A DNA stretch of 64,000 bases from contig NC_071333.1 in the NCBI RefSeq assembly GCF_010183535.1, positions 3,410,001-3,474,000 of the forward strand. Direction: 5' to 3'. Every line of letters starts with the position of its first letter. The first letter of the stretch is position 1. The notes under the pieces were generated by a model that worked only from the letters and a program-made list of their open reading frames with translations, did not search any database and was not told the origin of the DNA. Shown here in pieces: positions 33,126 through 44,825 of this stretch. Origin of the DNA: Caenorhabditis remanei (taxonomy: Eukaryota > Nematoda > Chromadorea > Rhabditida > Rhabditidae). Both the position numbers and the translations under genes were made by a program.

Positions 33126-33878
33126 GTGAGATGGGCTGCTAATGAATACTGTGCAAAAAAATACTTTTTTCTTATTTTTCCGAACGAAATCAAAATCCAT
33201 CATTTTTTCGATTTCCAAATGTAATTTATTGATTTTTCACTCAAGAAAAAGTTACAAGTTTTTGCTTCTAGATTATTTTGACCGGGTAAAGACATTCGTT
33301 TGCAGAATGATACCCTGAAATATGGTTGGCTTGAGGACTGAAGGTTGCGTTCAAAACACGTCTTTTGAAGATCCGTACAGTTTTGTGTAATAGTTTTGCT
33401 AAATCTGTAAAAAGCAGACTTGTCAAAAATTTTTCAAAAATGTGTACTCATTTTGTGTAACACAATTTTCTGAAATTTTTCGAAAATTTAGAGTAAAAAT
33501 GCTTAATTTACCGTTTTTTTTTAATTTTTATTCGGAAACTATTTTTATTCAAAAAATTTCCAAAAAAACATCAAAATTTCAAAAAAATGTTTCAAAACGG
33601 GCCGGGCCGAGAATATTTCTGGTTTCGGCCCGGCTCGGCCCGGCTCGTGACAAGTATGGTAAAAAGGAAACTGTAATCTTTTTAAAAAAGTTTTTTAAAA
33701 GTTTAACTCTACACGGAATACCATTGATTGACGAAATATCATTAGTTCGCACGTTTTCCCTGTGCAACTAACTTCTTGAAATTTTTAATATATCATACTT
33801 TCTCTTTTTTTCCTCTTTCTCTCTCCCGCTTTCTTGAATGATTGTTGAATTCATTTCAGAGCCACCAAACGCAACAAA

Positions 33879-35993
33879 ATGTCTTCCAATCGTTCCCCAA
33901 CTTCTCCTGTGCCTCAGAGCTCCCCTTCTCCAACACCCACTCCTGAGAGTTTCAGTCAGGGATCAACGTCTGGACGTGAATCGCTGTCGAAATCTGCAAC
34001 GAGAACTCCTCCAATCGAATTGACTGAAACTCCTTCCCCTCAGTGGATTGTACACTCCAGCGAAGACACTGGTACTGATACTGATACCAGTTCTGATACT
34101 TCTAAGAAAATGATCATAATCGATGCCGAAAAGTGTAAGTAAATAGTCAGAATATCAGAAACTTAATAATTATTATTTTCAGTTCAATTGGCTAAAGTAT
34201 TGGGGGAAGGGAGTTTCGGAAGAGTGTACTCAATCGTTGGAGAGGTAGAAATTAGAATGTTTCTTGTCGCAAAATTAATTAACTGTTTTACAGAACGGTA
34301 AACAGTTTGCGGCGAAGCTGTTTAAGAAGAAGAACGACTCAGATGATTGCGATGGTGATGATTCGATTCGTGCAGAAACTGAGGTGAATTAATTATTGTT
34401 ATAGAAAATCGTCTGAAACTACCTCATAGAAAAAAGAGGAAACCGTTTGAAACTTGAAAAACTCTAAGAGCCAAAAGCAATACAGTAACCATTGTTCCAA
34501 TACTTTTCCAACTGTTCAAGTCTTAATGACACGTTTTCTGTTTTTTCGTTTTCCCAAATCAAAAAAACTATTAAAACAGTTGAGATTTTCTTCAACATTT
34601 TTTCCCTAGGTAGTTCCAGACGGTTTTTGGTAAATGACGCTCTACTCCACGTTTTACAAATTATCGATTTTCAGATCTTCTGTCGTCTTGGGTCTTCTTC
34701 TCATAGTTCGGTACTTAGAATGTACAAGACTGGAATGGTTCAAGATCCTCCGACTGGCTTCTTCCATAATGTTCTAATAATGCCGGAAGTCGGAGATTCA
34801 ATCGGAGACGTTTTCGAGAGTAAGTTTATGATGTGTTTACATATAAAACAAATTTTCTTATTTTCAGAAGCAAAAAAACTCGATGCAAAATTCAGAAATC
34901 AGAATTGTAGTGGATATGAGAGAACACCAAAAGTATCGATGAAGATGAATGCCATTCAACTCATTGGGAAGCAAATTTGCGAAGGCGTGGAGTTTTTGAG
35001 CCGTCACCACATTTTCCACCGAGACCTGAAGCCTCATAATGTTTTCTTCACAAAGAAAATTGGTTTCACAATGGAACATAATGCAGGTCGATTTTCGTTT
35101 GTGCTCCCAAAGCATCTGTCCATCAAAATCGGTGACTTTGGAGAAGCGAAAATCATCACAAATTGGGACTTTGATCCGGAAACAGTACAAACGAAAGGAT
35201 ATCGAGCACCGGAAATTTTCCTTGGTAAGTGAGTTTTCAACGGTTTCATGCGATACATATAATTTAACTTTTTAATTTCATTTTTTTTAGGAATAAGTTT
35301 CAAGTCGAACTCTGACGTATGGTCAACTGCGCTCACTGTTCTTGAATTATACGTTGGAATGGATATTTTCCAGACGAGAGGTGGATCAGTACCATGGGAA
35401 ATCGAAAGAATTCGATCAATTCAACATGTTCTTGGACAAAGAATCAACACTGAGTTGTGGAAAGAAGCAGAACAGCAAGCTGGGTGAGTGAAAACCAAAA
35501 CTGCAAGAGAATATTTATAAAATCTCAAACTGTTGTATTCCTTTTTATACACCCTATGTTTTTTGTAGACCGGCATCTTTAGTGATTGACCTTTTCATAT
35601 AGTAGTATTTGATACTCCGGGACTAACTTTCGAAATGAAAAAGTGATGACAAAGCAAAAATTAGTGTTAAGATTGGAAAGTAGCCGATCATGCCATTTTT
35701 TATTGAAAAACGGCCGATTTTCACGTTGTGATTTCGTTAGAAAAAACTGATTTATAAAAATCTAAACCTTAAATGTTTCATTTTCCAGAGGAGAAGACAT
35801 CCGCGAAAATTTGGTTTTGTTTGACGAAGGGAAATGTTCTTCGGATCTTCCAACACTGATGGAGCATAAACGATCGTATCACGCCGATTCGCTCTTTGAG
35901 TTCGTCCAGTTCGCGTTGATCATCGATTATAATCATCGTCCATCATTCCAAGATCTCAGCTCCCACTATTTTTTCAAGACCACTAAGAACTGA
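33879..35993 (+). CDS. Divergent Ser/Thr protein kinase (CMGC-like), intact
   Basis: Seven exons: 33879-34134, 34183-34244, 34294-34383, 34675-34819, 34868-35224, 35291-35483, 35789-35993. All junctions have GT/AG sites and correct phase, giving 436 codons with the stop. A TTTCAG 19 bases before ATG fits spliced-leader addition. Residues 1-80 are Ser/Thr/Pro-rich and probably disordered (SPTSPVPQSSPSPTPTPE). The kinase domain follows: GEGSFGRVYS glycine loop, FAAKLF lysine, RAETE helix-C Glu, IFHRDLKPHN catalytic loop, IGDFGEAKI, KGYRAPEI, SDVWSTALTV and NHRPSF. The YRAPE form and the stretch after it resemble CMGC kinases such as DYRK, HIPK and CLK, but the sequence is too divergent to name. 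Every catalytic residue is present, so an active kinase is expected. A separate intergenic block precedes the next genes on both sides. Confidence 0.85.
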
Positions 35994-37480
35994 TTTCACT
36001 GATTGTCTGTGTTTTAATTTCATTATATTCTCTCAAATTTCTATACCGTCTCTTCGTAATCCATCTCCATCTTTTGTATTAATGACTTTTGGTATGGTTT
36101 GATTATTTTTAATTCCTTAATATAATTTATTTTTGATAGTAGGTAGTTTTTGAATGAATACTACATTCATTCTTCTGACACTATTTTTTGACGCTATAAT
36201 GTCTCTTCAATAGTCTTACAACAATTATTCCATTTGCATATTACCACCCCAGTTTTACTAGTGTTAAGGTTCCCCTTTTCAAATTCATTCTAGATGTCTT
36301 TAATTAAAAATTCATTCAATTTTCGATTTATGTCCCATTTCACCTTTTCTGTCATTTATTCGATTCCTCAGTTGGTTTCGCCGTTTAATTGTGCTTTCCG
36401 ATATCAATCGCTTATTTTCCTGGCAAGTCCAGTTGATCACTTCCTGGTTTCGCCAGATGATTCGTTTCGAATAAACTGTACCATTCAAAAAAAAACGTTT
36501 CAAACTGCATTGAAAACAAAACAAAAAACGCAAAATGAAAATGTTTTGGTTTGCAAAGCAAGCGCGTTTGTCTCCAAAAACAGAATTACCAAGAAATGAT
36601 TAACAATTGCGTTTTTCAAAACTTCCCTGGGTTGTCATTAATTGATTACTTTTGTTTTTTTTGCGAAACATTTTTAACAATCCAGTCATCTGAGAGTATA
36701 AACACAATTGACGATCTCAACAACGTTTTCCGAAACATGTTGACTCCAGAATCACGTCTGCAACTCCAAACGTCAATATTTAACTGACTATCGTTCTTAT
36801 CAGTTAAACCAAACAATTGACAAATCAAGGAATAGAGTAAATTCTTTCACCAGCTGGTGACCCTTCCTCCTGAATGTGAGTGCTGGGGCACACTTGTACT
36901 CAAAGAAAAAAACAATTCATGACGACACACTTGGCCTTTTCCACGTGTCTGCTCTTATTTGATGCCGAGCTATCGGAACAAAACAATAAAGGAACTATAT
37001 CGACATAAATACTTTATAAAAATGTGAACGGGGAGACTCTGATACTCTAGTCTGGTTTTCCCCTTTCTTATTCCTCTCCTCTAAACGGCCCATCACAAGG
37101 AGGAGAGACGAACGAGGTCTTGAGCCAACGTTCTTGATGTATTTCCCCGTTTCCATTGCTCCCAGGAATGTTTACGCCTGTTCAGTTCTTCGTTTCTTAT
37201 TGTCTTCTGTTTGAAGCTCTGGATGTGGGCAGATCATAAGATGTTAGACAGAAAGCATTTTTCCACATTCTGCACTGTGGCACAGATTGTTTCAAACTTC
37301 GAGATGATGGTATCCATCTGCCGTGAGGACATTATCCATTGTGGAGAAAAAAAGTTAAAAAATATTTTCATTTTTCTCACTATATGAAGGTTTCTTATGA
37401 CGTAAAACTGAGATTTCTCAAATGATTCGGTCTCATTTACTCTGAAATTTGACACAATAGTTTCAACCGTTTTTCATTTT
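35994..37480 (+). other. 3' flank of the kinase gene with one possible terminal exon
   Basis: T-rich 3' flank. At about 36683-36787 a frame after AACAATCCAG reads SSESINTIDDLNNVFRNMLT and ends in TGA. It looks like a short terminal exon, but I found no partner exon. At 37021-37470 there is unplaced sequence without recognisable exons. Nothing else is supported. Confidence 0.3.
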
Positions 37481-37489
37481 CACCCCCCG

Positions 37490-38955
37490 TGTTGTCGTTC
37501 TGAGTGAGAGGTTGTCTATCCGCACCCTCTCATATCGATCCGTCACGTTATCGATCTACCATTCATATTCTGTGCAAATACTATTTAATACTACTATTAT
37601 CTATACCTGAAACTCTTGTTCTATAATATAGTGACACATCATTCCGGAAAGTTCGCTATGGCGCCCCCACTCTCGAAACGGAAACAAACAATTTCGGACG
37701 ACGACGACCCCAGTGGCTTCGTCCTTTTTTCTGCCTATCGCCAACTCCATGATCACGTTGGAACCCTGACAAATATCATTTCTGATCTGAGGTACGCCCT
37801 GCTTTCCTCCTCCTCCAAATCGGTTATTGATAAAGTATCCTCTCTTGTTCCTGCCATTCCTACTATCCCTTTCCTTCCTGAACCTCAATTCCTTCCTCCC
37901 CTTCCCACATCGACAGTTCCAGACACTGCTAGTTTTACTACTACTGCTATTCCTATTCTAACAAAATAATACCCAAGCAACAAGTCTGTCTCCATCACCT
38001 CCAAACCCATTCGATAGCGCAATAAAAGCCGCGACTATTCTTGAAAAATCCAAAAGAGCCGTCCTTGAACAATTTCCTGATGATCCAAACGACACTAATC
38101 AAGACCAATCCCCTCTCAATATCCTCACCAAGCTTGCCGAAACCCACGGACTCCCCAAACCCAGTCGAATACATCGCCAACCCTGTAAGTCAATGTTTAG
38201 GCCTCTCAAAATCCAATTTATCTCCTCCGACGACCGGGACGCTTTCATCCGTGGATTCAACTCTATCAAGAATTCCGACTCGACCATCAAGTCTATCGAC
38301 CCTAAACCTCGAATTCGCCGCGACCTTACGTCGGAGGAACTTCTGAAGCTTCGCGAATCTCAAAAACATGTGTATAACGAAAATGTTAAAGCTGGAAAAA
38401 CTGTTTTAATTATGAACGACATCATCTACCGCCTAAATCCCAAACCTCTTCCTTTTTTGTCTAATTAGCCGGCCCGCCTCTTCAGTTATCCTCTCTACCT
38501 AACACCCCATCGTTACCGTCTCCTTCACACAGTTACCTTGCCTCTTGCCCCTCAAACAAACCGGATGTCCGCATCTCTTTCCTAGTGTCAAATATCCGAG
38601 GTATCGCTTCCTTATCAAAAATCAATCTTCTCATCGACTTATTTGCCTTCTCCAACACTCAACTTCTTGCTCTGAAACCTTCCTTGACGAAACTGTCCTA
38701 TCCACTTTCTTCATCCAACATGGCCTCTCCATTCTCCGTTTTGACCGTTCATCCACCATAAAAAATGCTTCGGAGGAGTAGCCATTATCTACTAGAAATC
38801 TATTTCACTCTCCTTAATTGACATTAACATGAAGTTCCATTATCCTATCCGTCAATCTGAAATAATAGCCTGCCGAATATCTCCTAATGATTCTTTCTCC
38901 TCGTCTCCTTTCTCTCCGTATACTTTCTGCCTAGCGTCCGCCTGATACCTCTAGA
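37490..38955 (+). mobile_element. LINE fragment: ORF1 plus start of the endonuclease
   Basis: ORF1 starts at ATG 37658 (MAPPLSKRKQTISDDDDPSG) and shifts frame near 37967. It continues in another frame to TAA near 38467, with FRPLKIQFISSDDRDAFIRG and PRIRRDLTSEELLKLRES, the basic end typical of non-LTR ORF1 proteins. ORF2 then begins with VRISFLVSNIRGIASLSKIN, ETFLDETVLSTFF and, after another shift, GGVAIIY and SEIIACRISP. These match the first strands of an apurinic-type endonuclease. No reverse transcriptase is present. The fragment is truncated at its 3' side, unlike usual 5'-truncated LINEs. CR1/Sam-like clade is an inference. Confidence 0.7.
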
Positions 38956-39004
38956 TCCCAAAACAAATAATTATTTACATGTTTCTCGCAATTTTCTAAA
39001 TATA

Positions 39005-39850
39005 ATACAAAAGAAATTTTGTGCAACGGTTCAGTTTTGACGATTTTCGAAAAATTTTGGGACTCGACACGAAAATAGCTACAGTAATTCTAAAAGAAAA
39101 TGGCTACATTAATCCTGAAACTACCGTAACCGTAAAAAAAATATTTTCATGTTTCCTACAATTTTCTGAGTATAATACAAAAAAAAATTGTGAACCGGTT
39201 CAGTTTTGACGATTTTCGAAAAATTTTGGGTCTCAACACGAAAATGGCTACAGTAATCGTAAAACTACCGTAACCCAGGGAATATTATTTTTTCGAATTC
39301 CTCATAAAATTAGGGTTCTAGACATATATTCATGGGATTTCCTCAACTGTGAAAATCTCAAAAAAAGGCGCATGTGATATTTCGTCACGTGGGTCTCGCC
39401 ACGATCGCATGCGTCATCACTCCGCCCACGTTTTCCCACATTTTTGCTCCGATTTTTCCTTTTTTTTTCAGAGTTTATCGATTTTTTCTCACCAGTATTT
39501 TATCCGATCTTACCAAAAGAAAAGCTCTTCTAGACCTAAATTTCACGCTGCGTCGTTTGATCGCATTTCCAGTTTTCCTATTTTTCACCGCCGCAGGATA
39601 AAAATTAAAATAAGCGAAAAAAATTCATAATTTTTAAAATTTCGAAGTTTGAGACCTGAATTTTTTTGACAGGGCACTACTTATAAGGGGCTAAAGTTAT
39701 GCATTTATCGCGAGAAAATAGATTTCAAAAGGATTCTAGAAACTCAAAAAGACTTGGGATCGGCCACAATTTTTTTCTTCTGTGCTCAAAACTGCCTATA
39801 GGCTTCATGTTTTGCATTTCAAACGGTTAAATTTCTTGATAAAAATTCTT
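39005..39850 (+). repeat. Second copy of the 27.5-29.3 kb repeat
   Basis: Two short CGGTTCAGTTTTGACGATTT units (39023 and 39197) are followed by the same end block as at 28830-29330 (GCCACGATCGCATGCGTCAT, CACCAGTATTTTATCCGATC, GGGATCGGCC). The tandem amplification seen in the first copy is absent here. It abuts the 3' end of the LINE fragment. Confidence 0.7.
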
Positions 39851-40215
39851 AAAGGGGGACTGCGCTATTCGAATTAAAAAATTTTTTCACATGAATCGAC
39901 GCAGAATTTAGGCTTGATAACAAAATTCTCTTGAAGGTAGGTCAGAAAATTTGATTCAAAAAAGTTATGAGCTGTCAAAGTTGTAAAATCGCACCTTTAT
40001 GGTACACTTTTTCGTTGAATTTTTCATTGAATTTTCCCATGGTGCACGTGAAAGTATAATAAATTTCTAATAACAACGTCATTCTTTTTTATAAAAATTG
40101 TTTTATTGGCGAAACTGAGAAATCTAAATGAGTTTACTCGATATTTGACATGAATGTCACCTTCACCTTCCTCAAATTGCTACATTCCTGCGTCTTTTGC
40201 GTATTGGCTCCTGGG

Positions 40216-41151
40216 CAAGGCTGTTGAAAATCGCGGCCGGCCGAGGCCGCGGCTTTTTTTTTAAATCTCAAAAAGCCGCTGCCGGCCGCGGCTTTCTAGC
40301 ATATCAACTGAAAACATGACTTGATATGCTTTTGACTTTTTGGTACAAATCTGACAACCAGGGTTCGACCCCACCTCGTGCCAAAACTTTTTTGTTTTTT
40401 GTTTTTGATTTTTTGGTACCAATCTGACAACCAGGGTTCGATCCCCACTCGTGCCAAAACTGTTTTGTTTTTTGTTTTTGACTTTTTGGTAACAATCTGA
40501 TCACCAGGGTTCGACCCCTCCAGTGTCAAACTTTTTTTTCATTTCATTTCTTGCTTTTTGGTACCATTCTGAAACCATTTCAGAACAAAAAAAACATTTT
40601 CAGATTACAAGTGTCTCTTTTCTGAAGGGTCGTTCTCCGAAAAAGCAACTCTGGTCTTCAGATTTTTACCAAAAACCGAAAATAAAATGAAAAACAGCTT
40701 TCACACCAGTGGGGTCGAACCATGATTGTCAGATTGGTACCAAAGTGTCAAAAACAAAAAACAAAAAAGTTTTGGCACGAGTGGGGATCGAACCGCGGTT
40801 GTCAGATTGGTACCAAAGTGTCAAAAACAAAAAACGAAAAAGTTTGGGCACGAGTGGGGATCGAACCCCGGTTGTCAGATTGGTACCAAAGTGTCAAAAA
40901 CAAAAAACAAAAAAGTTTTGGCACGAGTGGGGATTGAACCCCGGTTGTCAGATTGGTACCAAAGTGTCAAAAACAAAAAACAAAAAAGTTTTGGCACGAG
41001 TGGGGATTGAACCCCGGTTGTCAGATTGGTACCAGAACACAAAAAACCAGCAAAACTTTTTTCAAACACGACAAAATTTTGCAACTTTGAAAAAAAAAGC
41101 CGCGGCTTTTTTCATTTTTTTCTTCTCGCGGCCGGCCGTGCGACAGCCTTG
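40216..41151. mobile_element. hAT-like non-autonomous element with tRNA-like arrays
   Basis: The ends are CAAGGCTGTTG and CGACAGCCTTG in inverted orientation, each followed inward by CGCGGCCGGCCG and AAGCCGCGGCTTT. An 8-bp duplication CTCCTGGG flanks the 936-bp element (40208-40215 and 41152-41159); 8-bp duplications and CA-starting short inverted ends are typical of hAT transposons. Inside, units of about 78 bases (GGTACCAATCTGACAACC, GGTTCGATCCCCACTCGTGCC, then an AAAACTTTTTTGTTTTTTG tract) occur three times on the left and about four times inverted on the right (40709-41035). GGTTCGATCCC matches the Pol III B-box/T-arm. A lone diverged unit is at 47750-47835. No transposase is present. Confidence 0.8.
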
Positions 41152-41159
41152 CTCCTGGG

Positions 41160-41365
41160 AAGAGCGCGCACCACTCTCCAGGGTTATAGGCCTAGAGTTT
41201 TCCTAGATGCCAAGACACAGTGACCTTGACCCCGAAAAGTGGTGCGCGCTCTTCCCAGGAGACAATGCGCAAAAGACGCAGATATGTTTCCTCTTGACGT
41301 AAGCCACAGACAATCTCTCATCTCATTCTGCCTCCCAGACTGCCTACTGTATGGCTGGTCCCCTT
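41160..41365. mobile_element. Palindromic MITE interrupted by the hAT-like element
   Basis: GAAGAGCGCGCACCACT...AGTGGTGCGCGCTCTTCCC is followed by CTCATCTCATTCTGCCTCCC and AGACTGCCTACTGTATGGCTGG. The family recurs intact at 56286-56592 and 61583-61888 and as fragments at 52100-52215 and 59417-59475. Here the CTCCTGGG word next to the palindrome was used as target by the element at 40216-41151, so this MITE is older. Confidence 0.75.
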
Positions 41366-41605
41366 TCTCCTTGATTCTTATTGAATACTATTTCCCCATA
41401 TTCACCAATACCAATACCCAATCAAGACCCTCTCTCACTCCCACTTTCACCAACTTCTATTTTACAAATGCGTTACCAACTGGTCCATCTTACTTCATGT
41501 CTCCAACGTCTTATTCCTGGTATGTCTCACAACAAGAAATAATGGTTCACCAGTTATCTCAGCTCCAACATCTGCAATGCGCATCCAGATCATCTCTAGC
41601 TTATT

Positions 41606-41875
41606 TTGAAGAAACAGCGACCAAGCTTTTATCCAAGTTCATTCTGTGGTCCATGCGAAGTATGTGGAAAACAAAATTCCAAATTGCTTTACAAACCCGA
41701 CGTCTGCCGATGCTCCACCAATTGTCCCAACCGTCAACTTCAGCGAGGACGAAACAAAGCGTTCGTCGTCTACCATGAGGATAACCTTCGAGGATTCGGA
41801 CTCCGCGCCGCCATAAAAGACATCAAGATTGGCGAGACAGTCACAATTTCCTATTGGGAGAAGGACAAACTGTAG
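41606..41875 (+). pseudogene. Pre-SET/SET-domain remnant
   Basis: The frame encodes CGPCEVCGKQ and CRCSTNCPNRQLQRGRNKAF, then NLRGFGLRAAIKDIKIGETV, and stops at TAG. The Cys spacing followed by CPNR-xxQRG and RGFGLRA matches the end of a pre-SET zinc cluster and the start of the SET domain in SUV39/G9a-type histone lysine methyltransferases. The SET core (NHS and Y motifs that bind S-adenosylmethionine and substrate) is missing. Upstream sequence is open in a different frame (41239-41778), which suggests a frameshift or a missed intron. It starts about 250 bases from the MITE, so truncation by rearrangement is plausible. Confidence 0.5.
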
Positions 41876-41879
41876 AAGA

Positions 41880-42677
41880 GAAAGAAACTGTAGCAAGTGA
41901 AATGTGGATGCAAGATCGGATGCAAGAGCTGGATTACTGTACAATTGGAAGATTACTATTTTTGTTTTCGGGTTTTTCGAATAAACAATTTTCTTTTGTG
42001 AAAACTGTACAAGGACTGTTTCACAAAATTTCCGAACCTTTTCAGACATGGTTCGGGTATGAATGTAAAGTGACGGAAAACAGACATTTGTCTTTTTTTG
42101 TAAAGTTTTCACTCGATAACGTGAAAACGTTCATATGTGCATACTTAGTGACATCATCTTCACATTGAATGCCAGCTGATACGTTTTTGTGATCACACTG
42201 TCAATGTTGTTTTCATTCATTATCGTGATTTATTACTCAAGACGACATATTGAATGTAATCAAAAATACAGGGCAATAGAATTTCAAAAGGATTGGTTAA
42301 TACAATCAGAAAATAGTAATTACACTCGAAAAAAATGGGTAGCAGACAATGTTTTAATATACTTTTCATCCATAAAATCTGTTTTGTTGGGTTGGGACAT
42401 TATAAACTTCCAGTTTACAAAATCAAAGACTGTTTCTCTATAAATTTTTAGTAAGAGATATAATACCTGATTCATGATCTCATGGAAATTCTCCAGAGAT
42501 CAAATCAAAAACGAGAAAGAACGCGTTTTTATTCCAGATCTATTCACAACACTTGTCCTCTTTCTGGATCAAAATTTTACCATCAACCGGATAAAAAAAG
42601 ATTAATCGTCTGCTCATTAAATTTTACGAGAACAAGGCTATCAGGAATACAGAAATAAGTAAAGTCAAAAATTTTAT
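41880..42677. other. Stretch without recognisable genes
   Basis: An open frame at 42189-42443 (FSFIIVIYYSRRH near its start) has no splice signal and no recognised similarity. Otherwise AT-rich DNA. Confidence 0.3.
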
Positions 42678-42778
42678 TCATTGTATTTCGTCAAAAAAAG
42701 CGATTATCGAGAATGTAAGAAATCTTTCATGATCGAAGTCGCCCAAATCGTCGGCCACATCGGGATTCAGGCAAAAAG
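42678..42778 (-). CDS. Probable terminal exon of an unresolved gene
   Basis: After a TTTCTTAG acceptor the frame reads FCLNPDVADDLGDFDHERFL and ends in TGA (42680-42678), immediately followed by ATAAAA, so AATAAA overlaps the stop region. The position on the same strand, about 460 bases downstream of the broken gene at 43238-43844, makes them possible parts of one locus. A second frame is open upstream (42779-42964) but its junction is unclear. Confidence 0.35.
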
Positions 42779-43237
42779 CTAAGAAATGTGTCTGACACTT
42801 GAAGACGAATTGAGTTCAACGATGAGATTTCGACGAGATAAGCAACCAATCGCAGCGCTTAGTGCGCCTTGGTTTTCTGTAAATCGTTCAGCTCCAACAA
42901 GTCTATACATATTGCATACCATTGATTCATTCTTGATTTGTGATTGGTCTTTTAAATTAATCATTTTTATTATTTATTGCTCACCTCGTGACTTTCCGAG
43001 AAAGTAATGTTTTTTGGAGTAGTGTGTAAACGTGACTTATTGATGTTTCCTTTTTCTCGATTCTTTGTTTCGCAATCTGGATTATAGGACAAAATTTTTG
43101 ACTTACTCATCCTGACTTGAATCGTCCTCTTTTTCTTGAAAGTGATTATTTTCTTTTGTTTTTTTTTTGTGTGAAATGAACAACTTGGGTTTTAATATTA
43201 AAAAGTTTATTAGAGGATCAGAATGATTTCTAAAGCA

Positions 43238-43844
43238 TCAATTACCAAGAATTCTTGCCACGTCAACTAGAGATGGTGTTGTCCATTTGTCGAATCCCCG
43301 ATCCTTGTAGGTCTTCTGGAGTACGTAGTATTTCTCGATGTTATCAACAAACAGTTTAGCAACTCGATAAAAACGATTCCATAGCGACATCAGCTCCATA
43401 CGACTCTCACTTCACTTGTTTCCTTTTCGATCTTCCATCACAACGGAGATATTGAGTCTCAATGAATTTCGGCCCATTTCCAGAGTGCTTGGTGTCGTTG
43501 AATTTGCGGAACAAGAGTTTCTGTGTCCACGGATTCAACTTCATAGCCACAAGATGGTAGAAGAGAGCTGAGTTCTCCGGACTCGTCAGATTCCTGAATT
43601 GTCGACCGATGACAGAGTAAAAGAGTTGATGTGGCTGACCGACTTCTCCGATGAAAATTCTATCGTAGAACTCTAAAACAAGTCAAATTGTTCAAAAGAA
43701 TTTTTAATCGAAATCTCACCGCTTCCTCTCGGATCAATGTGCTCAATGTAGCATTTATCGTTTGCCGTCTTCTTTCACCATCAGAGAAATCAGCCTGCTA
43801 TAGAGCCCATTGTACGAATATTCGACTTCTGAGAGGCTGTCAAT
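43238..43844 (-). pseudogene. Broken multi-exon gene, family unknown
   Basis: Exons 43844-43720 and 43672-43238 have a good acceptor (GATTTTCAG), a GTGAGA donor and a TTGTTTTAG acceptor. The product pieces are SEVEYSYNGLYSRLISLMVK, CYIEHIDPRGSEFYDRIFIG, NSALFYHLVAMKLNPWTQK, KFIETQYLRCDGRSKRK and LWNRFYRVAKLFVDNIEKYY, ending GFDKWTTPSLVDVARILGN. They need at least two frame changes, one between MVKEDGK and CYIEH and one near 43415. I do not recognise the family; it is clearly derived from a real gene. Confidence 0.5.
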
Positions 43845-43984
43845 CTGAAAATCAAAGAGAATTATACTGGGCACTTATTTGTTTGATTATTATTTGAGAT
43901 TTGGGGTGAAAGTCAAATAAATTATTTATCAAAACTTATTGAAAATTTTTCTCAAAGACATTGTTTGTCCAATCAATGCATCAC

Positions 43985-44825
43985 AAATTTCAACAAATAA
44001 AATTATTCGATAGAATAATTTGAAACCGATTTCTGTGTGCCACTGACGTCAATTTTCTCTTCAAACTGCCAAAATGAATACACTTGAGAGAGTATTTCAC
44101 AACGGATAGTTTTGTAAAAATATTATTTTTTTTTAGAATTCTTGGAAATGCAGAAAAAGAGAAAATATTGAAATTCATTAATGTTGAAAATCTCAGTGCT
44201 TACCTTCAAAATCTTTCGAAACTTTGAAAATTTTAAAATTGAAGCAATAGATATCAGAATTCAATAAAAATAGGGAGACAATTGGTTGAGCGCCATTTCC
44301 GAAAGGCGCTCTTAATACATACTGATGAAAAAATAAGGAAGGAGAGAGAAAGAGAAGACGCTTGGGGTTGGTTTCAGTGTCTGTGTCTCTCTGTGTTCAG
44401 CTTTTTTTTCAAGAAATTGTTTGATCAAATAATGTTCGACGAATTTCAACGAAATAAAATTATTTGAAAGCAATTTTTGTGTATCACTTATGCCAATTTT
44501 CTCTTTAAACTGCCAAAACTATTACATTTGATTTATACAAAATTTCGAACATTATTTCGACAAACAAGAGAATATATTGAATTTTAACTATTTTCATATT
44601 AAAACCTCATTCCTTACCTTCAGAATTTTCCGCAACCTTGAAAACATCAAATAAAAGCAATAAATATCAGAATTCAATAAAAATAAGAAGACGATTGGTC
44701 GAAAGCCATTCTGTAGGCTATCTCAATACATACTGATGGAGGGAAGGAGAGAGAAAGAGAAGACGCTTGGGGTTGGTTTCTGTGTCTGTGTCTCTCAGTG
44801 TCTCTCAGTGTTCAGCTGCGACTTT
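43985..44825 (+). repeat. Tandem duplication of about 415 bp
   Basis: Unit 1 (about 44010-44410) and unit 2 (about 44450-44820) share CAATTTTCTCTTCAAACTGCC, CAATACATACTGATGGA-like sequence and AGAGAAGACGCTTGGGGTTGGTTT followed by GTCTGTGTCTCTC. Downstream of unit 2 is a run of 10 G at about 44867-44876. No gene is assigned. Confidence 0.6.

Noticed and set aside
40296..41010. Proteins with repeated SDWYQKSKTKNKK peptides.
   Set aside because: These frames translate the 78-bp arrays of the hAT-like element on either strand.
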